Positions 8,605 to 20,790 of a DNA stretch of 64,000 nucleotides are shown piece by piece. The notes beneath the pieces are model-generated. The model saw only the letters and a list, made by a program, of their open reading frames with translations, did no database searches and was not told where the DNA came from. The position numbers and the translations under genes were made by a program. Source of the stretch: Acidobacteriota bacterium (GTDB lineage Bacteria > Acidobacteriota > Vicinamibacteria > Vicinamibacterales > CAVVIG01). The stretch is from positions 1 to 64,000 of the forward strand of contig JADZED010000039.1 in assembly GCA_020850715.1 (NCBI GenBank). Direction: 5' to 3'. Each line of letters starts with the position of its first letter. Position 1 is the stretch's first letter.

Positions 8605-9362
8605 TGGAGCGCCTCCTTCGGCTCTGCCGGCAGCGTCGCGAGCTCGCTTCTGGCCATCCGCTGGCTGACGTTCGCCTGGTCGGAGACGATGTGGCCGTCC
8701 TTGAAGGCGATGATCCGCGAACCGTACTCCGCCACCTGCTGTTCGTGCGTGATCAGGACGATCGTAATCCCGCGCTCGTCCTTCAGCGCCTGAAAGATGT
8801 CCATCACCTCGATGCTCGTCCGGCTGTCGAGGTTGCCGGTCGGCTCGTCCGCCAGCAGGATCGACGGGTTGTTGAGGAGCGCGCGCGCGATCGCGACGCG
8901 CTGCTGCTGGCCGCCCGAGAGCTGGTTCGGGTGGTGGTCGGCGCGATCCGAGAGGCCGACCGCCTCGAGCGCCGTCTTCGCGCGCTTGCGCCGCTCGGCC
9001 GCGCTCACCGCGCCGTTGCTGTTGTAGAGGAGCGGCAGCTCGACGTTCTCGAGCGCGGTGGTGCGCGCCAGCAGGTTGAAGCCCTGGAACACGAACCCGA
9101 GCTGCTGATTCCTGATCGCCGACAGCTCGTCGTCGCTCAGCCGCGAGACGTCCTTGTTGTTGAGCAGATACTGTCCGCTGGTCGGCTGATCGAGGCAACC
9201 GAGAATGTGCATGAGCGTCGACTTGCCGGACCCGGACGGTCCGACGACGGTCACGAATTCGCCCGTCTCGATCGACAGCGAAATGCCTCGCAGCGCGTGC
9301 ACGACGTTGTTGGCGCCAAGTTGATAGGTCTTGACCAGATTCTTGACTTCGATGAGTGCCAT
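8601..9362 (-). CDS. ABC transporter ATP-binding protein, LolD/MacB type
   Basis: This is a 253-residue stand-alone nucleotide-binding subunit. It shows Walker [10 protein letters not shown] (residues 41-49), the Q-loop in FVFQGFNLL, the signature LSGGQQQR, Walker [14 protein letters not shown] and the H-loop in LITHE. The TGNLDS extension of Walker B and the overall length are typical of the LolD/MacB/FtsE branch that drives mechanotransmission. It is first in an operon with two overlapping permease genes. A C-terminal tail of about 25 residues ([14 protein letters not shown]) goes beyond the usual domain end. The substrate cannot be told from sequence. Confidence 0.93.
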   Translation of the reverse strand: MALIEVKNLVKTYQLGANNVVHALRGISLSIETGEFVTVVGPSGSGKSTLMHILGCLDQPTSGQYLLNNKDVSRLSDDELSAIRNQQLGFVFQGFNLLARTTALENVELPLLYNSNGAVSAAERRKRAKTALEAVGLSDRADHHPNQLSGGQQQRVAIARALLNNPSILLADEPTGNLDSRTSIEVMDIFQALKDERGITIVLITHEQQVAEYGSRIIAFKDGHIVSDQANVSQRMARSELATLPAEPKEALQ

Positions 9363-9635
9363 AAGCGTTATTTCGCCTTCTCTTCCTCCGGGCGAGACCC
9401 GATCTCCCCAGTCGTCTGGTTGTGCACGCGCCGAATTGGCGTAGAGCGGCTATTTATACAAGACGGAGGCACTTATTTCGAGTGTTTTCGTGTGAAGTAT
9501 AATACTGCGAAACAAACGGACGAGGCCCGGCCGGCCGGGCGCCTACAAGAACCTGAGGATGGCGGCCGTCCTGCGCGGCCCCGCCCGGCGCAGGCCCGAC
9601 CGGACCCCACCACACCGGATTAGACCCCATCAGCC
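9363..9635. promoter_or_regulatory. Divergent intergenic region, ABC operon / CoA-transferase
   Basis: This 273 bp region separates the leftward ABC operon from the rightward CoA-transferase. An AT-rich core near 9455-9510 contains TATAAT on the plus strand (9498-9503) and TATAAA on the minus strand near 9458. Neither has a convincing -35 hexamer at standard spacing. The half next to 9636 is GC-rich, without a recognisable operator. I treat it as the promoter region for both directions. Confidence 0.35.
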
Positions 9636-10823
9636 ATGAAACCGCTCGACGGCATCACCATTCTCGACCTCTCGCGCGTCCTCGCCGGCCCCTACTGCAC
9701 GATGATGCTGGCCGATCAGGGTGCCCGGGTCATCAAGATCGAACACCCCAAGGCGGGCGACGACACGCGCGGCTGGGGGCCGCCGTTCCTGAACGGCGAG
9801 AGCGCCTATTTCCTCAGCATCAACTCCAACAAGGAGAGCCTGACGCTCGATTTCAAGCAGCCGGAAGGCCGGCGGTTGCTGGATCAGCTCATCGCGAAGG
9901 CGGACGTGGTGGTCGAGAACTTCCGGCCTGGCACGCTCGAGAAACAGGGACTCGGCTACCAGACGCTCAGCGCGCTCCATCCCCGGCTGATCTTCTGCTC
10001 GGTCTCCGGCTTCGGCCAGACCGGGCCCCGCTCCCGCGAGGCCGGTTACGACGCGGTGATGCAGGCCGAAGGCGGGCTGATGAGCGTGACGGGCGCGGCC
10101 GACGGCCCGCCCTACCGGCTGGGCGTGCCGATCGCCGACGTGACCAGCGGGATGTTCGCCGCCAGCGGCGTGCTGCTCGCGCTCTATCAGCGCGAGAAGA
10201 CCGGCCGCGGCCAGCTCGTTGACGTGGCGATGCTCGACTCGGTGATGTCGCTGCTCACCTATCAGGGCGGCATCTACTTCGCCACCGGCCAGGCGCCGCA
10301 GCGGCGCGGCAACCGCCATCCCACCATCGTGCCCTACGAGGTCTTCAGCGCCTCGGACGGCGACTTCGTCGTCGCGGCGGGCAACGACGAGCTGTTCCGC
10401 AAGTTCTGCGAGGTGGCCGGCCTGCAATCGCTGGCGACGCACGAGCGCTTCAGCCGCAACAAGGGGCGCGTCGAAGGCTACGACGAGATCCGGCCGATCA
10501 TCCAGGAGCAGTTGCGCACGAAGACCTGGAAGGAATGGATCGACGCGCTCAAGGCGGCCGGCGTGCCGTGCGGCGGCGTGCGCGATCTGAGGGAGGTCTT
10601 CGACGACCCGCAGGTCGGCCCGCGCGAGATGGTCGACACGATCGATCACCCGAAGGCGGGCCGCATCCGCGTCGTCAACACGCCGATCAAGCTGTCGGCG
10701 TCGACCAGGAGGGCGCGGACGGCGCCGCCGACGCTCGGGCAGCACACCGACGCGGTGCTGTCGAAGGACCTCGGCCTGACCCGGGATCAGATCGCCGCGC
10801 TGCGCGCCGCCGGCGTCGTGTAG
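9636..10823 (+). CDS. Class III CoA-transferase (CaiB/BaiF/Frc family)
   Basis: This 395-residue protein matches family III CoA-transferases along its length. It starts with LDGITILDLSRVLAGPYCTM (residues 4-23), the characteristic N-terminus, followed by LGADQGARVIKIE-like sequence and the VENFRPGTLE motif. The catalytic aspartate that forms the acyl-anhydride intermediate is expected in VPIADVTSGMFAA, at Asp168. Members move CoA between carboxylic acids such as formyl/oxalyl, carnitine or succinate; the acid used here cannot be predicted. It is monocistronic, convergent with 10852-11376. The start ATG is the only plausible one near the family start. Confidence 0.9.
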   Translation: MKPLDGITILDLSRVLAGPYCTMMLADQGARVIKIEHPKAGDDTRGWGPPFLNGESAYFLSINSNKESLTLDFKQPEGRRLLDQLIAKADVVVENFRPGTLEKQGLGYQTLSALHPRLIFCSVSGFGQTGPRSREAGYDAVMQAEGGLMSVTGAADGPPYRLGVPIADVTSGMFAASGVLLALYQREKTGRGQLVDVAMLDSVMSLLTYQGGIYFATGQAPQRRGNRHPTIVPYEVFSASDGDFVVAAGNDELFRKFCEVAGLQSLATHERFSRNKGRVEGYDEIRPIIQEQLRTKTWKEWIDALKAAGVPCGGVRDLREVFDDPQVGPREMVDTIDHPKAGRIRVVNTPIKLSASTRRARTAPPTLGQHTDAVLSKDLGLTRDQIAALRAAGVV

Positions 10824-10851
10824 AGGCGCCCGGGGGGCCGGCTCCGCCCGC

Positions 10852-11376
10852 CTAACGTCCCGACGCCATCGCGGCGTCGGCCTGCCTGGCGAACTCGGCG
10901 CGGGTGAGGTTCTCCCCCAGCACGCGCACGATGGGGCTCGGCTCCTCCTTCGGCGGCGTGCCCGGCACGGCCGTCCGGTCGGTCACCAGCCGCACGCTGC
11001 TCTCCAGGATCGGACGGTTGGCGGTGATGTCGGTGACGCGCTGGTGCTCGTACCAGATCAGATCGTCGCGGAAGTCGACCGACCGGGTCCGCACCAGGCA
11101 CGCCTGCAGCGCCGGGCTGTAGTGAAACTGCGGCGTGCTCCACTCGGCGAGCTCGAAGTTGTACGCCGCGCTCTGCTCCAGCCGCCGGTATTCCTCCGCC
11201 CAGGCGCCGCCGTCCAGCGTGCACTGGCGCTGCTGCTGGTAGGCCAGCGCCTCGGCGTCGGCCCGCGCGCGCGCGGCCTCGACGTCCAGCCTCCTGTCGT
11301 ACAGGAACCCGGCGCCGCCGAGCGCGGCGGCGGCGGCGACGAGCGCGAAGGCGCGCACGGCAGACCTCTTCTGCAT
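10852..11376 (-). CDS. Unknown membrane-anchored protein, coupled to DUF5916 gene
   Basis: This 174-residue protein has an N-terminal hydrophobic segment (about residues 8-26, RAFALVAAAAALGGAGFLYD) that can act as a signal anchor. A short helical Ala/Arg-rich stretch (DVEAARARADAEALAY) and a compact extracytoplasmic domain with two cysteines follow. Later sequence includes STPQFHYSPALQACLVRTRS. No family is recognised. Its ATG at 11376 shares its A with the stop of the DUF5916 gene (TGATG), so the pair is translationally coupled and the protein may work with that outer-membrane protein. Longer upstream reading is out-of-frame DUF5916 sequence. Confidence 0.7.
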   Translation of the reverse strand: MQKRSAVRAFALVAAAAALGGAGFLYDRRLDVEAARARADAEALAYQQQRQCTLDGGAWAEEYRRLEQSAAYNFELAEWSTPQFHYSPALQACLVRTRSVDFRDDLIWYEHQRVTDITANRPILESSVRLVTDRTAVPGTPPKEEPSPIVRVLGENLTRAEFARQADAAMASGR

Positions 11377-13622
11377 CAGAAGTCCAGCGAGTAGGTCAGC
11401 TTGGCGACGAGCGACCGGTCCCGCTGCCCGTCGAGCGTGTCGTTGAGCGCCCTCCCCTCGTTGTAGATCAGGAAGAAATCGTCGCCGGGGCGGAAGATGT
11501 AGTCGAGCCGGAAGTTCACACCGGCGAAGGCGTCCACGTTGTTGTACTGCACCGTCGTCGTCGTCAGCCACTGATTGTTCATGCTGTAGTTCACGCGCAT
11601 GTTGACGATGTGATCGAGGAACTCGACGTCACCGAAGTGGCCGTCGTTGATGCTGTAGCTCAGGTCGAGCGACAGCGTGTCGGTGACCTTGAGACGCGGC
11701 GAGAAGATCCACTCGTACAAATCGCCGCCGAAGAAACCGGGTTCGGCCTGGAACACGACGTTGCCCGACAGCCGCCTGGCCGGGTTCAGGTTGTAGGTCA
11801 TGCGCGGATACCACCACGCGTACTCGCCGGCGGGAACGACCACGACCGGCTGGCGGACGTTGATACCCGGCCCGAGATTGACCAGGCGGTCGCGGAAGAC
11901 GAAGGGTTCGTCGAGCTTCTCGACACGATGGTGCGGCGCGAACACGATCGAGTCGCCGCTCTGGAAATCGATGTTCAGGTTGTAGTGATCCCGGCGGCTC
12001 TCGACGACCCACTCCCTATTCCACACCGTGTCGAAGCGCGGCTGGAAGCTGATCTGGCGGATCGGGCCGCTCCTCGGCCGGGGGCTGATGCCGATGACCG
12101 GCGTGATCCGGCGCATGTCGCGCCGCGGCACGTAGCCGAGATCGTCGCGGAAGTCCGGCTCCACGGCCACCGTCTCGACGCCTGCCAGCAGGAGGTCGCT
12201 GTCCCAGGTGATCGATCCCGCGCTCATCCAGTCGTTCGCCGCGTTCCCCGGCTGGTCCGACTTCGCCCAGAGGCCGTTGATCGTCAGGTACCGGTAGAAC
12301 ACGAGATTGGCATCGCCGCCGTAGACGCGGTTGAAGTCGCCGCCGTCCATGATCTCGCGGTTCAGGACGAAGCCGCCGATCGACGAGCGGCCGAGCACGT
12401 TGCGCTTCAAGCGCACGACGCTGTAGTTGCTGCCGCGGACCTGGCGGGCGCCGAGGCGCGCCTCGCCCGTCTGCACGTTCATCAGGCCGACCGCGAAGCC
12501 GCCGGCGTTGCCGCTCAGGCGGGCGCCAGCGCGGATCGGGATCGGCTCGCGCGTGTCGGACAGGCCGATCCTGCGGCTGTGAAACAGCTTGGCGTCGATC
12601 GTCCCTTCGCTGCGCGCCTGTCCGAACTCGTAGATGCCGGCCCCCTCGAGGAAGAACTCGCGCTTCTCGGGGAAGAAGAGCGGGAATCGGTCGAGGTTCA
12701 CCGTCTGCGCGTCGACCTCGGTCTGCGCGAAGTCGGTGTTGGCGGTGACGTCGAGCGTGAGGCCCGGCGTCACGCGGTACTTCAGCACCTCCATGCCGAT
12801 GTCCGACGCGTTGTCGCGGTCCGCCAGGACGCGGCTCGACTGCTGGGTGAAGCCGCCGACCACGTAGGGCTTCACGCGGAGCCGCATGCCGGTGTCGAAC
12901 CCCTGCAGCCCCGTGAGATGTCCCCACTGCGACGCGCTCTGGAGCGTGAAGCCGCGGCGGTAGCTGTTCCAGTAGGTCTGCTCGTTCTTGCGGCGGATCA
13001 CGCGCTCGACGTCGAGCCCCCAGCTCTCGCCCTGGTTGTCGGGCACGCGGAGGCTCTTGAACGGGATGGCGATCTCGGTCGACCAGCCGGCGTCGGTCGT
13101 CCGCGAAGCGGCGTCCCACTTCTCGTCCCAGTTCACGTTGACGTCCTTGCCTTCGTCGGTGACCTGCGCGTCGTACTGCGCGCCGAGCGGGTTGGTCCGG
13201 AAGAGGTACGAATTGCGGTGATCGTGGAAGGTGTCGAGAACGACCGACACGGTGTCGTCGTTCACCAGATCGTTGTCGCGGCGGCGCTCGCCGGCGACGA
13301 TCCCCGCGGGGTTCGAATCGAAGCACTCGATGCCGATGTAGAGCGTGTCGGTCGTGTAGAGGACGCGGAACTCGGTGCGTTCGGTGGCCGGCGCCCCCTC
13401 CTGCGGGTCGCGCTGGCGGAAGCCCTCCGACGGCTTCGCCTGCGCCCACGCTTCATCGCCGAGCAGGCCGTCGACGACGGGCGGCGCGGAGACGCGGACG
13501 GCGGCGGCGGTCTTCAAGCCGTGGGTCGACGCGGCGGGCGCCTGCGCCTGGACCGGGAGCGCCGCGGCGGCGGCGAGAAACGTCGAGCTTGCAAGGAGAC
13601 AGATCGGACGTCGGTGCGGCAT
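11376..13622 (-). CDS. DUF5916 outer-membrane protein with CBM9-like N-terminal domain
   Basis: This 748-residue exported protein starts at ATG 13622 with a Sec signal (about residues 1-27, ending ALPVQAQA). Residues about 40-230 look like a carbohydrate-binding family 9-type domain: PPVVDGLLGDEAWAQA, then VLYTTDTLYIGIECFD and WSTEIAIPFKSLR. The rest alternates aromatic beta-strands and ends in the strand LVAKLTYSLDF, whose terminal Phe is the usual barrel-assembly signal. FPLFFPEKREFFLEGAGIYEFG is the DUF5916 hallmark. The family is common in Acidobacteriota and Bacteroidota, often near envelope or sugar-uptake genes; a role in glycan or ligand binding at the outer membrane is inference. Confidence 0.85.
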   Translation of the reverse strand: MPHRRPICLLASSTFLAAAAALPVQAQAPAASTHGLKTAAAVRVSAPPVVDGLLGDEAWAQAKPSEGFRQRDPQEGAPATERTEFRVLYTTDTLYIGIECFDSNPAGIVAGERRRDNDLVNDDTVSVVLDTFHDHRNSYLFRTNPLGAQYDAQVTDEGKDVNVNWDEKWDAASRTTDAGWSTEIAIPFKSLRVPDNQGESWGLDVERVIRRKNEQTYWNSYRRGFTLQSASQWGHLTGLQGFDTGMRLRVKPYVVGGFTQQSSRVLADRDNASDIGMEVLKYRVTPGLTLDVTANTDFAQTEVDAQTVNLDRFPLFFPEKREFFLEGAGIYEFGQARSEGTIDAKLFHSRRIGLSDTREPIPIRAGARLSGNAGGFAVGLMNVQTGEARLGARQVRGSNYSVVRLKRNVLGRSSIGGFVLNREIMDGGDFNRVYGGDANLVFYRYLTINGLWAKSDQPGNAANDWMSAGSITWDSDLLLAGVETVAVEPDFRDDLGYVPRRDMRRITPVIGISPRPRSGPIRQISFQPRFDTVWNREWVVESRRDHYNLNIDFQSGDSIVFAPHHRVEKLDEPFVFRDRLVNLGPGINVRQPVVVVPAGEYAWWYPRMTYNLNPARRLSGNVVFQAEPGFFGGDLYEWIFSPRLKVTDTLSLDLSYSINDGHFGDVEFLDHIVNMRVNYSMNNQWLTTTTVQYNNVDAFAGVNFRLDYIFRPGDDFFLIYNEGRALNDTLDGQRDRSLVAKLTYSLDF

Positions 13623-13768
13623 GCGGGCGATTATGCGGCAGAACGGAGGGTGATGAGAAGCGCCGGTCGCGCGCGAGGGGCGGCTCACCGGAGCCCGAGC
13701 GCCCTGGCGCGCGCCCCTCGCCGGACGACCGCGCCGCGCCCTGCCGACCCCCCGGCCAGGGCCTGGCG

Positions 13769-13984
13769 CTACGGCCGCGCGACGCCCGCGGCCGCGGCAG
13801 GCCGCAGCCCGCACCGGCGCAGGAACGCCATCATCGGGCACCAGTTGGTGAACGCCGACTGGAACAGGTTCGCCCCCACGAAGAGCGTGAACCACAGGAA
13901 GTTGGCGTTCACGTAGATCCCCAGCAGCACGCTGGCCATCACGAATGCCCCGGCGATCAGACGAAGCGCGCGTTCGATATTCAC
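13769..13984 (-). CDS. DUF2892 (YgaP-type) small membrane protein
   Basis: This 71-residue protein is mostly two hydrophobic helices (LIAGAFVMASVLLGIYV and FLWFTLFVGANLFQSAFTNW) followed by CPMMAFLRRCGL. Together these are the typical DUF2892 / YgaP transmembrane pattern, with the NWCP motif. The start is GTG at 13984, chosen because AAAGGAGA lies 6 bases upstream; no ATG is available. It follows the RND pump gene by about 140 bp on the same strand. In other bacteria the domain is often fused to or beside rhodanese or redox/metal genes; nothing of that sort adjoins here. The two cysteines (in CPMM and RRCG) could be redox-active or metal-binding. Confidence 0.8.
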   Translation of the reverse strand: MNIERALRLIAGAFVMASVLLGIYVNANFLWFTLFVGANLFQSAFTNWCPMMAFLRRCGLRPAAAAGVARP

Positions 13985-14002
13985 GACGGTCTCCTTTCGA
14001 TG

Positions 14003-14026
14003 GTCCTGCCCGTGCAGGCGGCAGGA
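14003..14026. terminator. Hairpin between RND pump and DUF2892 gene
   Basis: GTCCTGCC (14003-14010) and GGCAGGAC (14019/14020-14026) form an 8 bp stem with a loop of about 9 bases. On the coding (minus) strand it ends a few bases before the Shine-Dalgarno of the DUF2892 gene. It may reduce read-through from the pump operon or shape translation start. It has no T tract. Confidence 0.35.
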
Positions 14027-14124
14027 CGAGTACGACTCCACATGGCCACCGCCGCCGGCGCACGTCCGAAGGCCGGCACCGCATCCCCGACGGCCGCGCC
14101 GGCGCACGGTGCCGGCAGTCTCGC

Positions 14125-17318
<3,194 letters not shown>

Positions 17319-17322
<4 letters not shown>

Positions 17323-18503
17323 GAGGTCCCTCCCCGGCGGGCAGATGCGACCGAGACTTTCGCGCCGTCGACGAGCTGCGCCGGCGGCGAGTCGACGATC
17401 ACCTCGCCATCGTCAAGACCGGCGAGCACCTCGACGCCCTCCGGCGAGGCGGCCCCGACGTGGATCAGGCGCAGCCTGGCGGTGCCGTCCTCGACGACGA
17501 AGACCGACGACACCTGGCCGAGCCGCCGGACCGCGCCGGACGGGACCATCAGGGCGCGCCGCCCGGCGCCGCGAAAGATCGCGCGCGCGAAGCTCCCGGA
17601 TCGCGCGACGACATCGGGAGGAAGCGCCACCTTGACGGTGAAGGCGCGCTCGCCGGCTGCCACCTCACGCGCGATCTCCGAGACGACGCCCCGGACCGAC
17701 GCTGTTCCCCCGCGCCCGTCGCCGGCATCGAGGTCGACATCCACGCGATCGCCGGTGTGCACGTAACCAGCGCGCGCTTCATCCACCCGCACCACCACCT
17801 GCCGCGCGCCGCCGGATTCGATCCGCAGCAGCGGCAGCCCGGGCGACGCCAGGGTGCCGGGATCGACGAGACGTTCGGTGACGAGCCCGTCGAACGGTGC
17901 GCGCAGCGTCGTGTAGGACTCGAGCGCCCCGGCGGCGCCCGCGCCGGCGCGCGCCGAGGCGAGCGCGGCTTCGGCGCCTTCGACGCCCGCCCGGGCGCCG
18001 GCGAGACGCGCCTCGGCGGCAGCCAGACGCGCCTCCGCTTCGTCGCGCTCCTGGTCGGTCGCGGATCGCCGCGCGTGGAGGGTACTGACGCGCTGCTGCC
18101 AGACGGCGGCCAGACGATGATCGGCTTCTGCGGCCTGCTGGCCCGCACGCGCCTGCGCCAGCGCCTGCCCGGCCGCCAGCGCGCCGGAGGCCGCCTGTCT
18201 CGCGCGCTCGGCGACGTCCTGCGCATCGAGCGTCATCAGCACATCGCCCGCCCGTACGCGATCCCCTGCCCTCACGCGCACGGCCCGCACGGTCGCGACG
18301 ATGCGGCTCGACACCGACGCCGATTCCTGCGCGGCGACCGCGCCGCCGGCCTCCAGCCGTTCGGCCGCATCGATCGCCGCCACCGGCACCACGATGACGG
18401 CGACCGGCGCCTGGGCCTGCGGCGTCGGCGCCTGCCTCTCGCCGCCGCAGGCAGACAGCGCGGCTGCAGCGAGCATCGCGAACATTCCCATCGGTTGCTT
18501 CAT
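17319..18503 (-). CDS. RND efflux periplasmic adaptor (membrane fusion protein)
   Basis: This 394-residue lipoprotein has the signal [20 protein letters not shown] with Cys19 as the lipid-modified residue. The half-lipoyl motif [19 protein letters not shown] is followed by a long alpha-hairpin rich in Ala/Arg/Glu (about residues 80-180, with [20 protein letters not shown]) and by the second lipoyl half [20 protein letters not shown]. Beta-barrel and membrane-proximal domains follow. It links the pump to the TolC-like channel. The ATG at 18503 lies 30 bp after the TolC-like stop, and the gene overlaps the pump start by 4 bp. Longer reading upstream is antisense to nothing recognisable and has no signal peptide. 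Confidence 0.92.
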
Positions 18504-18532
18504 GACGACCCTCGGTGCGGAAGGAGTGCGGA

Positions 18533-19855
18533 TCACAGCCGGCCGCGCGCGCGGTCGAGCGCCACGCCCCGCAGAATGACGTCCATGTCGGCAGCCGTCG
18601 CGCGCGACTCGGCGTCGACGACCGCGCCGGCCGCGCGGAGCAGGTCGGTGACGCCGGCCACGCCGTTCTCGTAGCGATCGCGGACGATGCGCTGCGACTC
18701 GCGCGCCTGCGTCAGTGCGGCCTGTCCGGCCTGCGCGCGCGCGCGCGCAGCGGCGAGCTGTGTCAGGGCGCCGCGCACCTCGACCTCGATGCGCCGGGCC
18801 GCCCGCTCCCGCTCCGCGGCCGCGCGGAGGTACGCGTGGCGCGCCTCTGCCATCGTTGCGGCGTCGGCGCCTCCGCGAAACAGATTCATCCGGACCTCGG
18901 CGCCGATCGCCCAGCTCGATCGCTGAGAGCCGAACGTGGCGCCGTTCAGCTCCCAGCCTCCCTGCGCGCCGACCGCCGGCCACAACGCCGCGCGCGCACT
19001 GCGCCGCCGGTTGTCGGCGAGCTGCAGCTGAAGGTCGGCCTGTCCGAGGGCCGGGTGATTCGCCAGCGCTTCCTGCACCAGCGCGTCGGAGTCGTCGGGA
19101 TCTGGCGGCGGTACGGGAGCGATTGGCGCGATCGGCGTTGCCGGCGGCAGGCCGACCGCGTCGGCGAGCTGAAGGCGCGCGACAGCCAGATCGCCCACGG
19201 CCGCGATCTGCATCTGGCGGACGTCCGCAAGATGCACCTCGACCGCAAGAACGTCCGCATCGGTGACCAGGCCGGCGTCGCGGCGTGCAGACGCGCGCTG
19301 GCGGTCGCTCTCGGCTGCGGCGACCGCCGCATCGGCCGCACCGACCGCCGCCTCGTGCTGCAGGACGGCCACAAAGGCCTGCGCCGCCTGGAACGCCAGA
19401 TCCTGCCGGACGGCATCGCTGGTCGCCGCCGCCATGTCGCGATCGAGCGTCGCCGCCTGCACGCCGAGCCGCGTCATCCCGGCGTCGAAGACTGTCTGTT
19501 CGATGCCGATTGCCGTGCGCGTGTTGGTGACAGGATCGGGATGGTTCAGCGCATCGACGGCGAAGCTGGCGGCCGAGAACCGCCGCTGGGCCAGCAGCGA
19601 GCTGAAGACGAAGACCGGCTGATTGCCGCGCTGCACCGTCTCGGCGAGATCCACGCGCGGCCAGTAGCCGGACGACGCGCGGCGGATACGTGCGTCCGCC
19701 TCATCGACCGCGGCGGCCAGGGCCCGCGCACCCGCCGTGTCTTCCCGCGCCCGCGCGATCGCGTCCGCGAGGGTCAGTTTCGTCTGCGCGCCTGCCGGCG
19801 CGCCTGTCGCCGCAAGCGCGACGAGCATCAGAACGAAGGCGGATGGCTTGTTCAC
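18533..19855 (-). CDS. TolC-family outer-membrane efflux channel
   Basis: This 440-residue protein begins with a Sec signal (to about residue 24, ending GAPAGA). It shows the two-fold OEP repeat: LTLADAIARARED near the start of repeat 1 and ALVQEALANHPALGQADLQ in repeat 2. Long Ala/Arg-rich helices and short barrel segments lie between (TRTAIGIEQTVFDAG, WAIGAEVRMNLFRGG). RDRYENGVAGVTDLLRA near the C-terminus is typical of the family. The GTG start at 19855 follows CCGGAG. It is first in the efflux operon, divergent from the ECF sigma gene at 19959 across about 100 bp, so shared or cross control is likely. Confidence 0.9.
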   Translation of the reverse strand: MNKPSAFVLMLVALAATGAPAGAQTKLTLADAIARAREDTAGARALAAAVDEADARIRRASSGYWPRVDLAETVQRGNQPVFVFSSLLAQRRFSAASFAVDALNHPDPVTNTRTAIGIEQTVFDAGMTRLGVQAATLDRDMAAATSDAVRQDLAFQAAQAFVAVLQHEAAVGAADAAVAAAESDRQRASARRDAGLVTDADVLAVEVHLADVRQMQIAAVGDLAVARLQLADAVGLPPATPIAPIAPVPPPDPDDSDALVQEALANHPALGQADLQLQLADNRRRSARAALWPAVGAQGGWELNGATFGSQRSSWAIGAEVRMNLFRGGADAATMAEARHAYLRAAAERERAARRIEVEVRGALTQLAAARARAQAGQAALTQARESQRIVRDRYENGVAGVTDLLRAAGAVVDAESRATAADMDVILRGVALDRARGRL

Positions 19856-19958
19856 GACTCCGGTAAGAGCCCACGCGCGGGAAAAGGATTCGCCCCCTCA
19901 CAAGTTGTTGCGGGAACGATAGTTGGCCTTCACCTCCGAACGTGTGAGAATCTTCCGG

Positions 19959-20777
19959 ATGGGATTGCAGACCGACGACGAGCTCCTGGCGGCCGCCCGC
20001 CGCGGCGACGCCACGGCGCTCGAGTCGCTGCTCGTGCGGTACCAGCCGCACCTCTACCGCTTCGGGCTGCGCATGTGCGGCAACGTGGACGATGCCGGTG
20101 AGGTGGCGCAGGAGAGCTTGATCTCGATGGCGCGCGCGATCCGCGACTTCCGCGGCGACGCCTCGGTGTCCAGTTGGCTCTACACCATCGCGCGGCGCTC
20201 CTGCATGAAGAAGCGCCGCCGCGGCAAGTTCGCTCCCGTGCGGGAGGAGTCGATCGACGCGCCGGGCGCCGATGCCCACCGGCTCGCCGACGCGGCGCCC
20301 AGTCCGGAACAATCGGCCGCCAATCGCGAGATCGAGGCGGCGCTCACGCAGGCAATCGACGCGCTCGAGCCCTCGTACCGCGAAGTGCTGGTGCTTCGCG
20401 ATGTCGAGGGGCTCTCGGCGGCCGACGCGGCCAAGGTCCTGAAGATCAGCGTCGATGCCGTCAAGAGCCGGCTGCATCGAGCGCGCGCGGCCGTGCGGCG
20501 CGAGATCGCACCGCTTCTCGGCGCCGACTCGGCGGACACACCGCGCGGATGCCCAGACGTCGTCACGCTCCTCTCGCGGCACCTCGAGGGCGATCTCGAC
20601 CCGCAGGTCTGCGCGACGATGGAAGCACACCTGGCGCGGTGCGGCCGGTGCCGCGGCGCCTGCGACACCTTGAAACGGACGCTCGCTCTCTGCCGCAGCT
20701 GGGCCACGCCGCAGGTGCCGGCTCCGGTGGCGGCCTCCGTCAGGACGGCGATCCAGGCCTTCTTGAGCGAGCGCTAG
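19959..20777 (+). CDS. ECF-type sigma factor with C-terminal zinc-finger anti-sigma-like domain
   Basis: This 272-residue protein has sigma region 2 at about residues 5-85 (DELLAAARRGDATALESLL, FRGDASVSSWLYTIARR) and region 4 at about 122-185 (ALEPSYREVLVLRDVEGLSA, KISVDAVKSRLHRAR). An extra 80-residue tail follows. The tail contains Cys198, His224, Cys228 and Cys231 in the spacing HLARCGRC, which is the zf-HC2 pattern normally found in separate anti-sigma factors. The fusion suggests self-inhibition relieved by a redox or metal cue. ATG 19959 gives the standard N-terminus; a TTG at 19923 or GTG at 19944 would lengthen it. It faces the tolC-adaptor-RND operon and is the obvious candidate regulator (inference). 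Confidence 0.88.
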   Translation: MGLQTDDELLAAARRGDATALESLLVRYQPHLYRFGLRMCGNVDDAGEVAQESLISMARAIRDFRGDASVSSWLYTIARRSCMKKRRRGKFAPVREESIDAPGADAHRLADAAPSPEQSAANREIEAALTQAIDALEPSYREVLVLRDVEGLSAADAAKVLKISVDAVKSRLHRARAAVRREIAPLLGADSADTPRGCPDVVTLLSRHLEGDLDPQVCATMEAHLARCGRCRGACDTLKRTLALCRSWATPQVPAPVAASVRTAIQAFLSER

Positions 20778-20790
20778 CGCTCTCGTCTCT

